DNA of 64,000 nt from Harmonia axyridis. Lineage: Eukaryota > Arthropoda > Insecta > Coleoptera > Coccinellidae. The stretch covers positions 14,136,001 through 14,200,000 of the forward strand of contig NC_059507.1 in NCBI RefSeq assembly GCF_914767665.1, written 5' to 3'. A program made the position numbers and the translations under genes. The notes below the pieces were generated by a model, which did no database searches, was not told the DNA's origin, and saw only the letters and a program-made list of their open reading frames with translations. This document shows, piece by piece, positions 22,680 through 34,298 of the stretch; position 1 is the stretch's first letter; each line of letters opens with the position of its first letter.

Positions 22680-23200
22680 GATCAAATTTAAGTCAAATAT
22701 GGTTCGATAACTTGTTGCCATTTTGAAGATAATTATGCCTCTCTCATAAAAGCCTTCTTTCCTATTGGCAAAAAATGGATACATTTGATTTTTACAAGCC
22801 TCTGTTGAAGCGAATTTTTGACCAGCAAATTGTTCAACATGGACATGGACAGGAGCAGATGTTAGTCACTTGGTGCCGGCTCACCGCATTTCGACCACTA
22901 CCGTTTTCGCTTGACGTTGTCGTAAGCGATCTACTTTTTATCACCAGTCACTAACCGCTTCAACAATGGGTCTATTTTGTTGCGATTCAGCAGCGATACG
23001 CAAAAGTACATTCGGTGCATGAGGATTTTTGCGTTAACTCTTGTGGTCCCATATATCGAGGTTCTTCTTGAGACCAGCCTTATACAAATAGTTACAAACG
23101 ATTCTTTGTGCAATCTTCAGACATTGGCCAATCGATACCCGATCGGATTTATACAACACGAGATAACTAAAGCCATCTTTTAGAGAAATAATTGATATCT
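22680..23200 (-). pseudogene. Mellifera-type mariner transposase remnant
   Basis: On the minus strand, 23110-22930 reads RVNAKILMHRMYFCVSLLNR followed by NKIDPLLKRLVTGDKK, the block before and at the first catalytic Asp (TGD) of mellifera/irritans-type mariners and distinct from families A and B. After an internal deletion, 22750-22680 reads GFYERGI and KMATSYR, corresponding to the C-terminal FYERGI..KWQQVI region. The second and third Asp motifs are missing and no TIRs were recognised. A short, old relic. Confidence 0.65.
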
Positions 23201-24384
23201 TTTCACTACATCTAATAATATAAAGGTATATGTAGTCCACTAGGGAGCTTTCGGCGAATGAGGCCTCAAAAGTTCCCGACTTTACGTAGTAACGTGAAGG
23301 AAAAATAGTAAAGTAGTAACTTTACTATTTTTTTTTAAATGTTGTCTGTTTTCTGATATCAATCTTATTTACATAAGGAAAAAGGAGAGAGTGAAAGAGT
23401 CTGACCTATTTCCACAAAATAACTGTCACACATTTCATCCAAACACGCGTTTCCACATTCAGTCGAATCAAAATAATGTTGCTTGGACAAAGAAACAGCT
23501 TTCTGATCGATATCAGTCTTCAATCATTCCATATGCAAAGTAAACTTATCAGTATTCATTGAAATTTGATCTATCTACGAATACTATAATCAAATTTAAA
23601 ATTGGAACTCGTGAACCTTCAAATTATCTTGTTTCGGCGTTAGATTTCCTCAATAAAAAAATCGTAATGATAGTTCTCTTCGAAAAAATAACTCTAATTG
23701 CGTCCAAACAATTAACATTAGTGGACAGTTCGTTTAATGGCTCTATATTTCATGTATGAAGGTGAATTGCGGTAAAATTGAAGACTTGGCAATAAATGAT
23801 TAACATCAAAATGCAATACTTCATTCGAGCAGACATGCATTAAAGATCGATTTCCCTGAACTCATATGTGAGAGTAGTATCAAGCAGAAAAAATAATTAT
23901 AATTGAAACGTTGATGGAATTAAACGTATGCAGCAAGTTTATGGTTAGAATAAGGCCACAGATGCCACACAGCGAAGGCAGTTTGATTACATGACTGTTC
24001 CTGATGATGTTTGCTACCACAAGCAATTGATTCACAAGTCACGATATCACACATGTGTTACCGAAACAAATTGACAGGAAGATTGATATCGGTACAATTG
24101 TTATCCAATTTGTTTTGTTGTTTAGTCTGTCGGTCTGGTCTAGAAAGCCATGAATCAGGATTGAACTTTGGAATTTCGTCTGGCAGAAAACATTATTTTT
24201 GACCGATTGTATGCAGTCGATTTTATTGGTATTAGTCATTTATAGTTCCCGTTACCTTTTTTGATGGTGATTCAGTGAGAAAAATTGTCTTCCGGAAATA
24301 ATTTTATTGATTCTCCTTCACTATTGCATTTATGTATTCTCAGAAATGTGAATTCATCGATGAATCATTCCTAATATGCAGGGT
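23201..24384. other. No recognisable gene
   Basis: AT-rich; open frames of 60-66 codons without motif on both strands. Confidence 0.5.
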
Positions 24385-24645
24385 TTTGCAATGAGAGTTT
24401 TCATTTTGAATATCCAGCTATCTGGACAACAGTCAACTCATAACATTTGACAAGTAAAAACTATTTCATTACTAAAAATGGGACTATGTACGCTTCAAAA
24501 ACGCATTGAAATTGTTAAAATTCACTCAAAAATGACGAAAATTTTGTGGTCACAATTCGAAAAACTGAAGCACTTCTGGGTTGTCGTGAAGCACCTTCTT
24601 GGCCGACAATCGTGAAACTGATGGAAAAATTCCAGCACTTGTGTT
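24385..24645 (+). repeat. Family D 5' segment, D4
   Basis: Family D leader (AATATCCAGCTATCTGGACA, ACAAGTAAAAACTATTTCATTA), then a start ATG at 24478 followed by CTTCAAAAACGCATTGAAATTG, the transposase N-terminal helix (TLQKRIEIVKIH). The frame soon degenerates. It ends where hAT-derived sequence begins. Confidence 0.7.
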
Positions 24646-25196
24646 ATTGATTCAAGGCTTGGCTTGATTTTCAAGCTACTTGGCTTGAGCCTGACATGAT
24701 TTCAAGTACTTACATAAGTAGGTACTTGAATCATATCAGGGTACTTGATTTCCAGCAGTTTTATTGTGTAGTGTCACAACAATAAAAAATGAAGAAATGA
24801 CAACAAAAAACACTTTTATTTATTAAACGTATTGTATAAAAGAACCGTAAATCTCAACTTTTTTGAAATAGAAACATAAATTAAATCACTATAAATCATA
24901 ACAAAATGAAAAATAATAAAAAAATTGAGTTTCTTAATATTGAGAAACTTCCAGGCCTTGTTTTTTTTTTAGCTCAAGAAGCTTGAACTTGACTTGAAAT
25001 CAACTCAAGTTCAAGTCAACTAGTAGTTTTTCAATGTTGAGTGCTTAATGAATAAACACTTGACTTGATATTGAAAAACTACTACTTGACTTGAACTTGA
25101 GTTGATTTCAAGTCTAGCTCAAGCTACTTCAGCTTTAGCTTAAGTCAAGTAGCTTGAATATCAAACCAAACCGTGAATCCATACCTGTAGGTACTA
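24646..25196. mobile_element. hAT family H derivative H2 with head-to-head ends (hairpin)
   Basis: Left terminus GATTCAAGGCTTGGCTTGAT resembles H3's left end, and the interior to about 24960 matches H1/H3 (TTTTATTGTGTAGTGTCACA, ACACTTTTATTTATTAAACG). The hAT coding remnant is then absent. Instead, 24987-25115 forms an inverted repeat of about 50 bp arms around GAAATCAACTCAAGTTCAAG, leading to a second copy of the same terminus type, inverted, at about 25150-25183 (AAACCGTGAATCC). The structure is a palindromic derivative rather than a normal element. Confidence 0.65.
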
Positions 25197-26136
25197 TAGG
25201 GTGTTTTTTTTTCGAAGTATATAACTTTAAGTTGGCATTACTGTTCAAGATGGTGACCGATTTAACAGCTGTCAAGTGATTTATTCTCAGTTTGGTTTGG
25301 CAATTCATCATGAATAGACTCACGCCTGAACAACGTTTGCAAATAGTGCAATTACATTTCGAAAATAATGATTCTGTGCGGAATACGTATCCCGATTTTC
25401 ATAAGCGAATTTTGTCAAGCGATGAAGCGCACTTCTGGTTGAATGGCTACGTCAACAAACAAAACTGCCACATTTGGAATGAAGCTAATCCTCAAGTGTA
25501 TGTCGAAAACACCGTTACATCCAGAAAAACTGACTGTTTGGTGCGCTTCATGGGCTGGTGGAATCATTGCTCCGTACTTCTTCAAAAACGATGATGACGA
25601 GAACGTTACAGTCAATGGTGATCGGTATAGAGCCAGGATTACTAACTTTTTCATTCCTGAATTGAACAACCATGATGTCCAGGAGCTGTGTTTCCAACAA
25701 GACGGCGCAACATGTCACACAGCTCGTGCCACAATCGATTTATTGAAAGACACGTTTGGTGACCGCCTAATTTCACGTTTTGGACCTGTGAATTGGCCTC
25801 CAAGATCTTGTGATTTAACACCGCTAAACTATTTTCTGTGGGGCTATGTAAAGTCATTGGTCTATGCAGATAAGCCACAAACCCTTGACCATTTGGAAGA
25901 CAACATTCGCCGTGTTATTGCCGATATACGGCCACAAATTTCGGAAAAAGTCATCGAAAATTGGACGTCCAGATTGGACTACATCCAAGCCAGCCGTGGC
26001 GGTCATATGACAGAAATCATATTTAAAATGTAATGCCAAAATATTATCTTGCGGATAAATAAAATTCATGTCAATCGAATAATCCATCGTTGTTTTATTG
26101 CAATTTAAAGTTCTGTAGCTCTAAAACAAACACCCT
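25197..26136 (+). mobile_element. DD41D mariner-like element, family C, copy C2
   Basis: Ends are TAGGGTGTTTTTTTTTCGAA (left) and, inverted, AAAGGGTGTTTGTTTTAGAG (right), followed inward by AACTTTAA. The 940-bp element sits in family H material: a segment of about 120 bp just left of it (25065-25196) is repeated in the same orientation just right of it (26137-26262). Confidence 0.88.
25310..26033 (+). pseudogene. DD41D transposase with internal deletion and lost third Asp (C2)
   Basis: Start ATG 25310 (MNRLTPEQRLQIVQLHFENN). After SVRNTYP the sequence jumps to DFHKRILSSDEAHFWLNGYV, deleting most of the DNA-binding/linker region as in C1 but with different breakpoints. A one-base insertion near 25515 shifts frame; from 25443 the other frame reads through to the end: VWCASWAGGIIAPYFFKNDD, FQQDGATCHTARATIDLLKD, RSCDLTPLNYFLWGYVKS, and a terminal IIFKM. 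The second catalytic Asp (QQD) is intact. Forty-one residues on, the third is replaced by Asn (PLNYF). Non-functional on three counts. Confidence 0.88.
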
Positions 26137-26262
26137 TTTACTTGACTTGTTATTGAAATACTTGACTTGAGTTTGAGTTGATTTCAAGTATAGTTCAAGC
26201 TACTTCAGCTTGAGCTAAAGCCAAGTAGCTTGAATATCAAACCAAGCCGTGAATCTATATTC
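26137..26262 (+). repeat. Direct repeat of the sequence left of C2
   Basis: TACTTGACTTG..GAGTTGATTTCAAGTATAGT and CAAGTAGCTTGAATATCAAA repeat the text at about 25065-25190, with several substitutions. The duplication is far longer than a Tc1/mariner target duplication, so C2 lies between two copies of a pre-existing or segmentally duplicated hAT end. Confidence 0.65.
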
Positions 26263-27062
26263 TATAGAATTTGTAAAACCAAAAGTTCAACAAGAGAAAA
26301 TGTTAGTGATTCATTTGGGTGAAAGTTATCTGGGTGTGAGCTTATCATTTGGGAGGTGTTACCCCATTGTTATTTTTAAGAGTCAATTTACCGAATTCAA
26401 TGGCACCCCAATAAAACAAATGTACCTAAAACTCCTCCCTTTACAATCAGAAACACTCCCAAAACGCGTGTCAAACATATTTCCGTACCACCAAAGAACA
26501 AAGCATCATCAATCTCAATTCATCCGGCACGAAAACAATTGGTATCAAAAATTTATGATCGATAAATTCGGATCGCACAAACTTTCTCACTGCTCAATTA
26601 GGAAATTTGAGACCAACAGCATCGTCCAGATCCCATTCCTCGAATCACCAATTAGAATCTATTTCTGACTCTGAGAGTGTGAATAAATTAGGGACCAATT
26701 AATTCTTATCTTGGCCGTTGTTACCATGACAAATCCATCAGATGAGGCTGGAGGGTTAATCTGTTAGAATCTCTAAGGACACACGTTTCTCTTGTTGTTT
26801 CTTCATCTGCTAGTGCTTGTAAAGTAGGTATTGAATAATTGGTCTGAATTCTTTGAGTTAAAATCGTGTTTAGTGAATTTCTCAAGCTTTTTAATACAAG
26901 TTGTAAAGAAGTTTAAAATATTCTCTTTAACGTGAGGACACATGATTAAAAAAATATTCCTGATTTACTGAGAAACCGTCGAAATCGATATGTCTAATGT
27001 AAAAATTATGCAGAATTCTCTTCCTAATTTATAAATGTCAGTTTCATTGAAATGGGACTCAA
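26263..27062. other. No supported gene; one 139-codon open frame
   Basis: The + strand frame at 26249-26668 is the longest outside transposons, but it begins with GTG inside the hAT-derived repeat and lacks any motif. The first internal ATG leaves 122 codons. Codon content looks unremarkable. I treat it as chance. Confidence 0.35.
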
Positions 27063-28202
27063 GAGCCGTTTTGCAATAGATGGCTGGTAGTCGAAATAAA
27101 TAGATCCTAGATGTCATACAATACGCTTAGATATTTGCAAACATAACGCCATCGAAATATTAGTCGATTTGTGTCTGCATTATTCTGTGTCTGCATTATT
27201 CTGTGAGAAGTAATCTGCGGCTGAGGTTCATCGAATGCTCTCAAATACCTATGGTGAGGCCTTTATTAGTGAAAGAACCTGCCAAAAGTGGTTTCAATGC
27301 TTCAAGAATGGTAATTTTGGCGTCGAAAACCAGCATGGCGGAAGAAGAGAGAAGGTTTTCGAAGATGCAGAATTGGAGGCATTATTTGATCAAGACTCGT
27401 GTCAAACGCAACAAGAATTAGCAGGATCATTGGGAGTGATACAACAAGCCATTTCAAAACGCCTGAAAGTCATGGGAATGATTCAGCGGCGTTTGTTTGC
27501 TTCTAAACAGCTGCTTACAAGGCAAAACGGAAAGGATTTCTGCATCACATTGTAATGGGAGATGAAAAATGGGTTCATTACGATAACTTCAAGCGCAGAA
27601 AATCTGGGGATATCCCGGCCATGTTTCCACGTCGACGGCCAAACCGAATATCACGGTTCCAAGATCATGCTCAGTATTTGGTAGGACCAGGTCGGCGTAG
27701 TGTATTATGAGTTGTTGAAACCGGATGAAACAATCACAGGTGATCGTTATCGAACGCAATTAATCCGTTTGAGCCGATCATTGAAGGACAAATGGCCGCA
27801 TTACAACGAGAGACATGATAAAGTGATTTAACAGCAAGACAATGTACGACCATGTTGCGAAAGTGGTCAGGACATACTTGGAAACGTCGAAATGGGAAGT
27901 CCTACCCCACCCGCTGTATTCTCTAGACGTTGCTCCCTCGGAGTCTAGGACTATTACTTTTTTCGATCAATGCTACACGGCCTGACTGACAAGCACTTCC
28001 GGTCTTATGAAGATGTAAAAAATTGGATCGATTCAAAAGATGACCAGTTCTTTCAACGCGAGATTCGTACGATGTCTGAAAGATGGGAGTAAGTAGTAGT
28101 CAGCGATGGACAATACTTTGAATCATAAAGTATAACCAGTTTTTTACAATAAAGCCTCGAATTTCGGAAAAAAAACGGCGGAAGCAAATTTGTACGCCGA
28201 TG
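27063..28202 (+). mobile_element. Mariner family B, copy B4
   Basis: The 5' side starts inside the TIR (GCCGTTTTGCAATAGATGGC) and shares the leader with B2. The 3' side is complete: AAAAACGGCGGAAGCAAATT, TGTACGCCGATG, then TA. In B4 and B5 the matching text continues past GTAC to GCCRATG-TA, which sets the outer boundary of the family's 3' end. Confidence 0.85.
27205..28128 (+). pseudogene. Mariner B transposase (B4), start lost, frameshifted
   Basis: The start codon and first residues are deleted: the leader runs directly into SAAEVHRML. The first half is good (SNTYGEAFISERTCQKWFQC, NGNFGVENQHGGRREKVFED, QELAGSLGVIQQAISKRLKV), followed by a deletion of about 20 codons after MGMIQ. Then come HHIVMGDEKWVHYDN in another frame, ELLKPDETITGDRYR, a damaged QQDNVRP around the second Asp, and a disrupted third-Asp region (an insertion near SESRTITFF). 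The end reads ERWE..VVSDGQYFES and stop. Six or more lesions. Confidence 0.87.
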
Positions 28203-29144
28203 TATATATCTAGATGTGTTGAGTAACTCAGCAAATTTTTCAGGGCAAATTCCAAGTGTAAATACAAATGCCGGAAAGGTTATGTAAAATGTTGATCGAT
28301 TCTTAATATTATCCATCAATCAGTTCCTATTGCCTCTGAGTAAACACTCATCAGCTACAGCTGCTGAATCCATCGTTCTCATCAGTCGTCCCGTTATGCA
28401 ATTTCCAACACTGCAATTCTGGGAAAAATACAGCGTTACGTAACAACGAAAGCAGTTTTCCCAGATTTATAGAAGGCAATGTCCGTCTGGAAACATATAC
28501 ACACACTCAACCTATTTCCAGCAACATTTCTGCAAACAATTTGTCGCTACATGCATACTCGTAAATTAAACGCAGATGTGGTTTATCTAGTTTGAATATT
28601 TCCTGCGAATTCCTCTCATCTAAAGGCGGGATCTATTCGCATTTTCTAGATTTCAGCCTGCCCGATATATCAGGATAAGCTGCCGTCGATACCGTTCGCA
28701 GAAATGTCATTTCTGCTGCTATTTTTTTCTCGATCGAGGATGCGTGAGAATTATAATTACTAGGTGGCTTGCCAAGCTTTCGTGAGAGTCTCAGGTTCAT
28801 GCGAATTACATTTTTAAGAGCTTGAATATCTTGTCAAGGACTCGACCGGGACCGATACAATTGTGGCGTGAAATTGTTTTTTATGTACCTACTTCTTCTT
28901 GTTGTCATTGCTTCGTCAACTATATGATTCACTCTAGGATGGGGTATCTGATATCTAAAGTGTGTAATTTTGAATTTAAAATAAGTTTAATATTTTTCTG
29001 AACTTTTTTTGGATTATTGGAGCCAGCCAGAAATTTGTCGATTCTGTATCATTAGTTATCGTTTTTAGGGATGGTCGAACATATTTGGAGGTGGGTTCGT
29101 CAGTCTTATCGTTGAGACCATTTTAGGCTCAAAATTCCTGAATT
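28203..29144. other. No gene; non-repetitive stretch with possible regulatory content
   Basis: Between 28430 and 28900 the base composition is more balanced than the surroundings and matches none of the repeat families. No open frame with motif is present. It holds the composite motif cluster listed separately. Confidence 0.35.
28573..28588. promoter_or_regulatory. Composite E-box / RUNX / GATA motif cluster
   Basis: The 16 bases CAGATGTGGTTTATCT contain overlapping matches to an E-box (CAGATG), a RUNX site (TGTGGTTT) and a GATA site in reverse (TTATCT). These factor classes cooperate in blood-cell enhancers of animals. A single cluster can arise by chance in 64 kb. Confidence 0.2.
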
Positions 29145-29830
29145 CCAGACATTGTGAGGCAAACTCAATGAAAAAGGCAAGAATAACAAGGTCTTCTCAG
29201 TCTAGGTTCCAGGCCACTCGGGAATTAGAGGGAATGAAGAGGCCAACACAATTGACAGAAAAGGAGCACTAACTCCTTTCATCAGCCTGGAACCTTTCTG
29301 TGGGGTAGACAAATGTACCTACAAAAAAGAGTTTCAGGAGAAGGAAAAAACCGAAAGAGAAACACTCTGGCGGAATCTTCCTGGTTTGGATCACTCCAAA
29401 AAGTTTCTTCGAAACTTTGACTCTGTGAGATCCAAGAAGTATCTGGTTCTTAGTAAAAATATACTTCACCTCCTCAATTGGTTCCTCACAGAGTATTGTC
29501 GCCTTAGAAAACACCTCATGAGAATGGATCTAACAGAAAATGAGTGCAGATTCTGTGGGGAGGAGGAAGAAACTTCAGATCACCTGGTGAGGGAATTCCT
29601 CACCATCACTAGCCAACGCAAAACCTACTTTGGACACGAAACTTGTAGAAAAGAAGAATTAGCCTCCTTGAAGCCATTACACATATGGAGTTCACTAGAA
29701 TTCTGGTACTGGAAGGCGAGCTGTAGATCACGTTATGGAGAGAATAGCTCTGATGGGGGCACAATAGACCATTAGCTCACAGTGAAACGGAACCTCCTTA
29801 ATTAAATCTTATCTAACTTGTCCACACATG
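29145..29830 (+). mobile_element. LINE 3' end (RNase H-bearing type), family L1
   Basis: A 5'-truncated non-LTR retroelement carrying the end of ORF2 and a 3'UTR that finishes near ACCTCCTTAATTAAATCTTA. The same 3' region occurs with deletions at 48230-48575. No clear A-rich tail or target duplication was found. Confidence 0.75.
29206..29775 (+). pseudogene. LINE ORF2 C-terminal fragment: RNase H end plus zinc knuckle
   Basis: The frame is open for 189 codons from 29206. It starts at the conserved end of a LINE RNase H domain (VPGHSGIRGNEEAN); the codon before it is TAG where Trp is usual. It continues through a spacer (WRNLPGLDHSKKFLRNF) to a Cys-rich motif, CRFCGEEEETSDHLVREF, of the CxxC..H type found at the C-terminus of I, Jockey, LOA and R1-related ORF2 proteins; the final Cys appears lost. 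The stop is at 29775. The endonuclease and RT domains are absent, so this is a 5'-truncated copy. Confidence 0.82.
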
Positions 29831-29849
29831 TCTAATTTTTCCACCAATT

Positions 29850-30040
29850 TCTCTATTGTAGGCCGAAAGGTGCTTCACGATGACCCAAAGTGCTTTTTAG
29901 TTTTTTGAACTGTGACTGCAGTCATCACTATTTTGTAGTGAATTTTAAAAATCTCAATGAGTGGTTGAATCGTGTGTAGTTCCATTTTTATCAATAGCGT
30001 AGGTTTTGTCAAATGATAATAGATGACAACTTCTAAATTT
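29850..30040 (-). repeat. Family D 5' segment, D5
   Basis: On the minus strand it includes a GTCATCTATTATCATTTGAC-like leader, AACCTACGCTATTGATAAAA, a start-like ATGGAACT, and ACTACAAAATAGTG with AAAAACTAAAAAGCACTTTG further in, matching D4 and D6 in order. Confidence 0.6.
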
Positions 30041-31842
30041 TAGATTTATTTTCTCTACCAAAAACCCAGTATGTTACTACGATGGGACTATAAACAATAT
30101 TTGTCACCCTCATTTCTTTCTTCTGAGTGATCCCACTTCTTAGTTTTCAAATAATCTTTCATGAACGTATTTTTTTTCAGAAAAATTACATTCTTAAGGA
30201 AACGAATTCCAAAAAATATATCAGATCTTGGTCCTTCTGTTTTTCTTATGATATTCAATCTAGCCCTCTCCTCCTGAAGATTTAGATGATTTAGTTCTTT
30301 TTCCTGAAGATTTCGACAATTTCAAAAGAGCCTTCATCGATGACTCAATTATTATTTACAGATCAGATCGGTCCTTTTCTCTCTCGAAAAGAATTCATAT
30401 GATGTATAATTAGCTTGTAAAACCAGCTATATATTCCGTATTAATCTGACATTTCAGTGAATTTTTAATTATATTACGAATTGGGTCACTGGGCAAGTTT
30501 AGAACGCATTACAAGCAATATTGCAGCAATATTCAGATAGCTATATTATATCAAGCATGTACAAATAATGCTCTTCCTCCTATGGGGGGTATAATTATTA
30601 GATAATACAAATTAGACACACATACTAATTACATAACAGATAATGAATTCAAAGTATATAATCTGTTTCTGTATTGCGCAGCGCATTTCTACCTTTCGTG
30701 AATTTAAGCTCCCTGAAAAATCATCATCGATTTATTTATGAGTGCTTTTAATATTAGTCCTTGACGATAGTGATTTTCTTTTGTGATGTATATAATTAAT
30801 CTGTTATAACAATTACGAAAGATTGAAGATAATTTCGACATTTAATGAAGATAGCTAGCCCAACGTATAATTTTCAGATGAAGTTTCAGTTTGATCACTA
30901 ATGAAGGGAACAGGTTCTCTGATATTCTCTTTCAAGTCATCTTTTGCTGTCCACTAAAATGCTGATCCAATAAATATTTCGGGATTTTTGAATTAAATAA
31001 AGGCAGCACTGCACTGGCTCATGTGTCAAATGAATTATTTTTTTGGTTTTAAAATTAACAGGCTTTTCGACAGATTTTTCAATTAATGTCAAACTTGTAT
31101 GTTCTATTTATTGAGCATATTAAAAGCGGATATTTACAAAAAGAATTAGTATTTCATAAAAAAGGCAATAACATAAATTCGTTCTTCTTCATCATCGATT
31201 TAATCATGTATACAGTAGTTATGTAACGTTCTTATAAATTTAATATATTTGGATGTTAATGAATAGAAAAATATCTTTTTCATTCAATCAAATATCATAT
31301 TTTGAAGTGAGTCTAACTGATGAGGGTTCTCTGAAGTTCCTAATCTACATAATTGTTTAGATATCGAGCAAACGCCACTGGTGTTACTTCATTTGTGAGT
31401 GTGGGTAGTACTGTCAACACCTCATGTAAATGAATCTATAACCTTTATTTATCTTTCTGAATGTTTTATTCATTCGAAACGAAGCCTGACGTTCGAATGA
31501 CCACTGCATTCCCATTTAAGGTGTTTAGATAGATATGTAGTTCAGTATTTCATCAAATTATGGAATACATAGTAGGAATTATTTTATTCCCAAGATAGGC
31601 GGATCTTATAACCAACTCTCAAAGTTTTAAGGTTAGATTTAGATAATTAGAAAGGTTTCGTTTCATTCCTTATTTGAATAGCATCCTATTCTTTGCAGAA
31701 AAATAAATATTTCAGATGGTTGAATCAATTATGCAGATATATTGAAAAGAATTATAAACAATTCTTTTCCAAGAATAAGTGCGTTAATTTGTTTCTAAAT
31801 TGGAGGTACAAAAGAAAATGAGAGATTCCATGGATTTATTTA
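30041..31842. other. No recognisable gene
   Basis: 1.8 kb of AT-rich sequence without an open frame over 60 codons, repeat ends or RNA-like structure that I can see. Confidence 0.5.
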
Positions 31843-32200
31843 TTCATCACAGCTTACTAACTGAACCTTCATAATGATTTGGATTATCCTGAGGATTACT
31901 AAAGAATTGTTCGAAATTTTTTTCTCGAAATCGGTAGCAGATACGACAAAACTACAAGAAACCAAAAAGTGTAGTATTGGACTAAAGTTCCTCACTACGT
32001 CTTTCTAAACTATCAGTGGTCTATATCTATGCCAAATTTATCTGGAATATTTTATAAAAGGAAGGTGCTATGAAGAAAAATATTGAATGAATTTAAACCT
32101 AACACCCTGTATCCCGAAAACAAAGAGTTTGCGGGCCTATGTTTATTCGACTTTTTTTTCTCCTTGAAATGGAATTTGTCATTTGTATAACTTTCATTTA
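31843..32200 (+). repeat. Copy of the interior of the 10.5-kb hAT-type element
   Basis: TTATTCATCACAGCTTACTA, TGGATTATCCTGAGGATTAC, GGTAGCAGATACGACAAAAC and AACCAAAAAGTGTAGTA repeat the text of 11095-11260, and 32095-32160 parallels 11450-11520 (ACACCGGTATCTC/ACACCCTGTATCCC then AAACAAAG..TTTGCGG). The CAG-type ends are missing. Confidence 0.7.
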
Positions 32201-34298
32201 TAGATTTCATCAAGCCATGTTATGTAGTGATACTTTACTCTTCCTTTGAAAAATACAGTTGTGCAAATTGGTGAATGCGCGAAAAGCATATCAAGAATAC
32301 AATATTTTTAGTGATGAATTCACTGCAATAAGGAATTATTCATTAAATTTAAATTCATTAAATTCATAAAAAGCCTATTGTTTTTTACAGCGATAAAAAC
32401 ATCTTAAACTCAAAACGTATCGTTTAGTGGTTATTAACATTCGTAGTTTTTGCATGTACCTACCTTCAAACATAATAATAATAATATCAAATAATGAAAA
32501 TCCAATATTTTGTGATCAAATTTCAATTAAGAATCAGTAATTCTAAAGCAGTCTTCGAAAAAATTTTATTTGACATGTCCCTTGTAAAGAAGTAAATTAT
32601 ATATGACTTTGATTATAAAAAAAGTGTGGCAGTAACATTGCCTTAAGTGTGTTCAAGGCGTTTCCTTGCTCAGGAGTAGAACTATAATTAAGGTGTCATT
32701 CTTCGAATTTTTAAGTGATTTAATATCATTCAACCTTGAGTATCTTCAGAATGGTGCGTTTTGCGAGAAACGTTAGGGAATTATTCCATTTAAGAAAATG
32801 ATGAAGTATTTTCGAATTATTTCAAATTGCCTTTTTGTGTTAATTTCGGATATTTTTTTTTGAAACCATCAGAAGTAAAAAAATAATTATAATCGGAGAA
32901 TATGTTTTTCAGTCATCGGAAACTTAACACTTGAATTCCTTTCATTCTGCATTATTATGTTCAAGCTACAAAAGAAAACCATTTTTCTTTAAAAATTCAG
33001 TAGACAATACTTTTCACCAGAACTGAATCTGGAAAAAATGCTAAATGTTTCATTCAATGATAAGAATCAATGTTTCAATTCCATCTACAATTTTAAGACT
33101 GACCCTGTGTACATATTACTATTGGATATTTCTGCGTGAAGCCTTAAGTTGTCATTTCATATCCCAAAAACTCTGTAGATTATGTAGTGTGGAAAATATT
33201 GAGTAATTTTTTTGAATAGGTATTCCTCTTGAATTCTGCTTACACAATCATTATGAATAACTTACTCCACCCTTTTCCCAGTTTTATACTTGGGTTGAAA
33301 GCATGAAATCATATTGTACACCGTGAATTTCTTCTTCCTTTTCTTATTCTCTAAGTTGTATGCCTGCGCAATGGTATCATGGTGCCTGCACACTAATTAG
33401 GGTAGGGAAAAGATATTTTTTTTGTATCTTTCTGAAAACACTATGAATGAGGAAATTGTTGCACAAGTAATACGAAAGACAACTGTTACACTAATGCAGG
33501 TACATTTATATTAAGTATTGTGACGACAATTTCAGCTGGACACAGACATTATGTCTAATTGCTTTTTGTCGCCACATATTTCTCCCATCAACCTTCCTGA
33601 AAATTCGAGAGTTATCGTGTTTTCACCCGGCTAGATATACTATGGATATACTTGAATTTGACCACGAATTAGTCATCAGTAGATCGAACCCCATCGCCTC
33701 AAAATTACAAATAAAATTAAATTGTAACGAAATGATACAGCGATATGTTAAAAGTTAAAGGAACGAGCGCTCAAAAATGTTGATAGCAGTGCATAATCGT
33801 CTTTGTGAATGATGATAGGTACAAATAAAGTTATTGCTTTCCAGAATAAGACAGCCTACTCTTCACACGATTCCACCCACACAGTGAAATGCGTTGGAAT
33901 GTTACATTCATTTATGTGGGTGTCGAGGAGGTATATGAAGATTCTTAATGAATTATTATTCGACAGTTTATGCATAATATTACCTCCACCACTCGTTTGC
34001 ACGTCCAAGAATCGTATTTTATTAGTGGGACGTGATGAAGTCTGCTGAAATTATGCCTTCTCAACTAAATAGCTTGCGATATATGGTAAATAATATGTGC
34101 GAATAAAAAAAATTATCGAGCAATGCACTGCGGCGAGTTTTAAAAGAGCTTGATTTTGTTCATTGAATATTTCTAGTTAAATATGTATAATATGACGCTT
34201 ATCTATTCAGATATTGATTCTATCCAACGTTGGCTTTGTCAGAGATGGAAAATATGAATACGCCGAATTTTGTCAAAATTGTAATCTATGTATCTAAT
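32201..34298. other. No recognisable gene
   Basis: 2.1 kb of AT-rich sequence. The only open frame over 70 codons (33809-34048, +) has no motif and no splice or start context that favours it. Confidence 0.5.

Noticed and set aside
13190..25190. CAAGTCAAGTAGCTTGA tracts considered as a CRISPR-like or satellite array
   Set aside because: The tracts are irregular, palindromic and located at hAT family H ends; spacing and repeat length are not constant.
26249..26668. 139-codon + strand open frame
   Set aside because: Starts with GTG inside hAT-derived repeat, no domain, no splice context; within chance for a 64-kb window.
29070..29150. VEHIWRWVRQS-like frame resembling the Glu block of a Tc1-type transposase
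   Set aside because: Only about 12 codons match loosely; no neighbouring catalytic motif was found.
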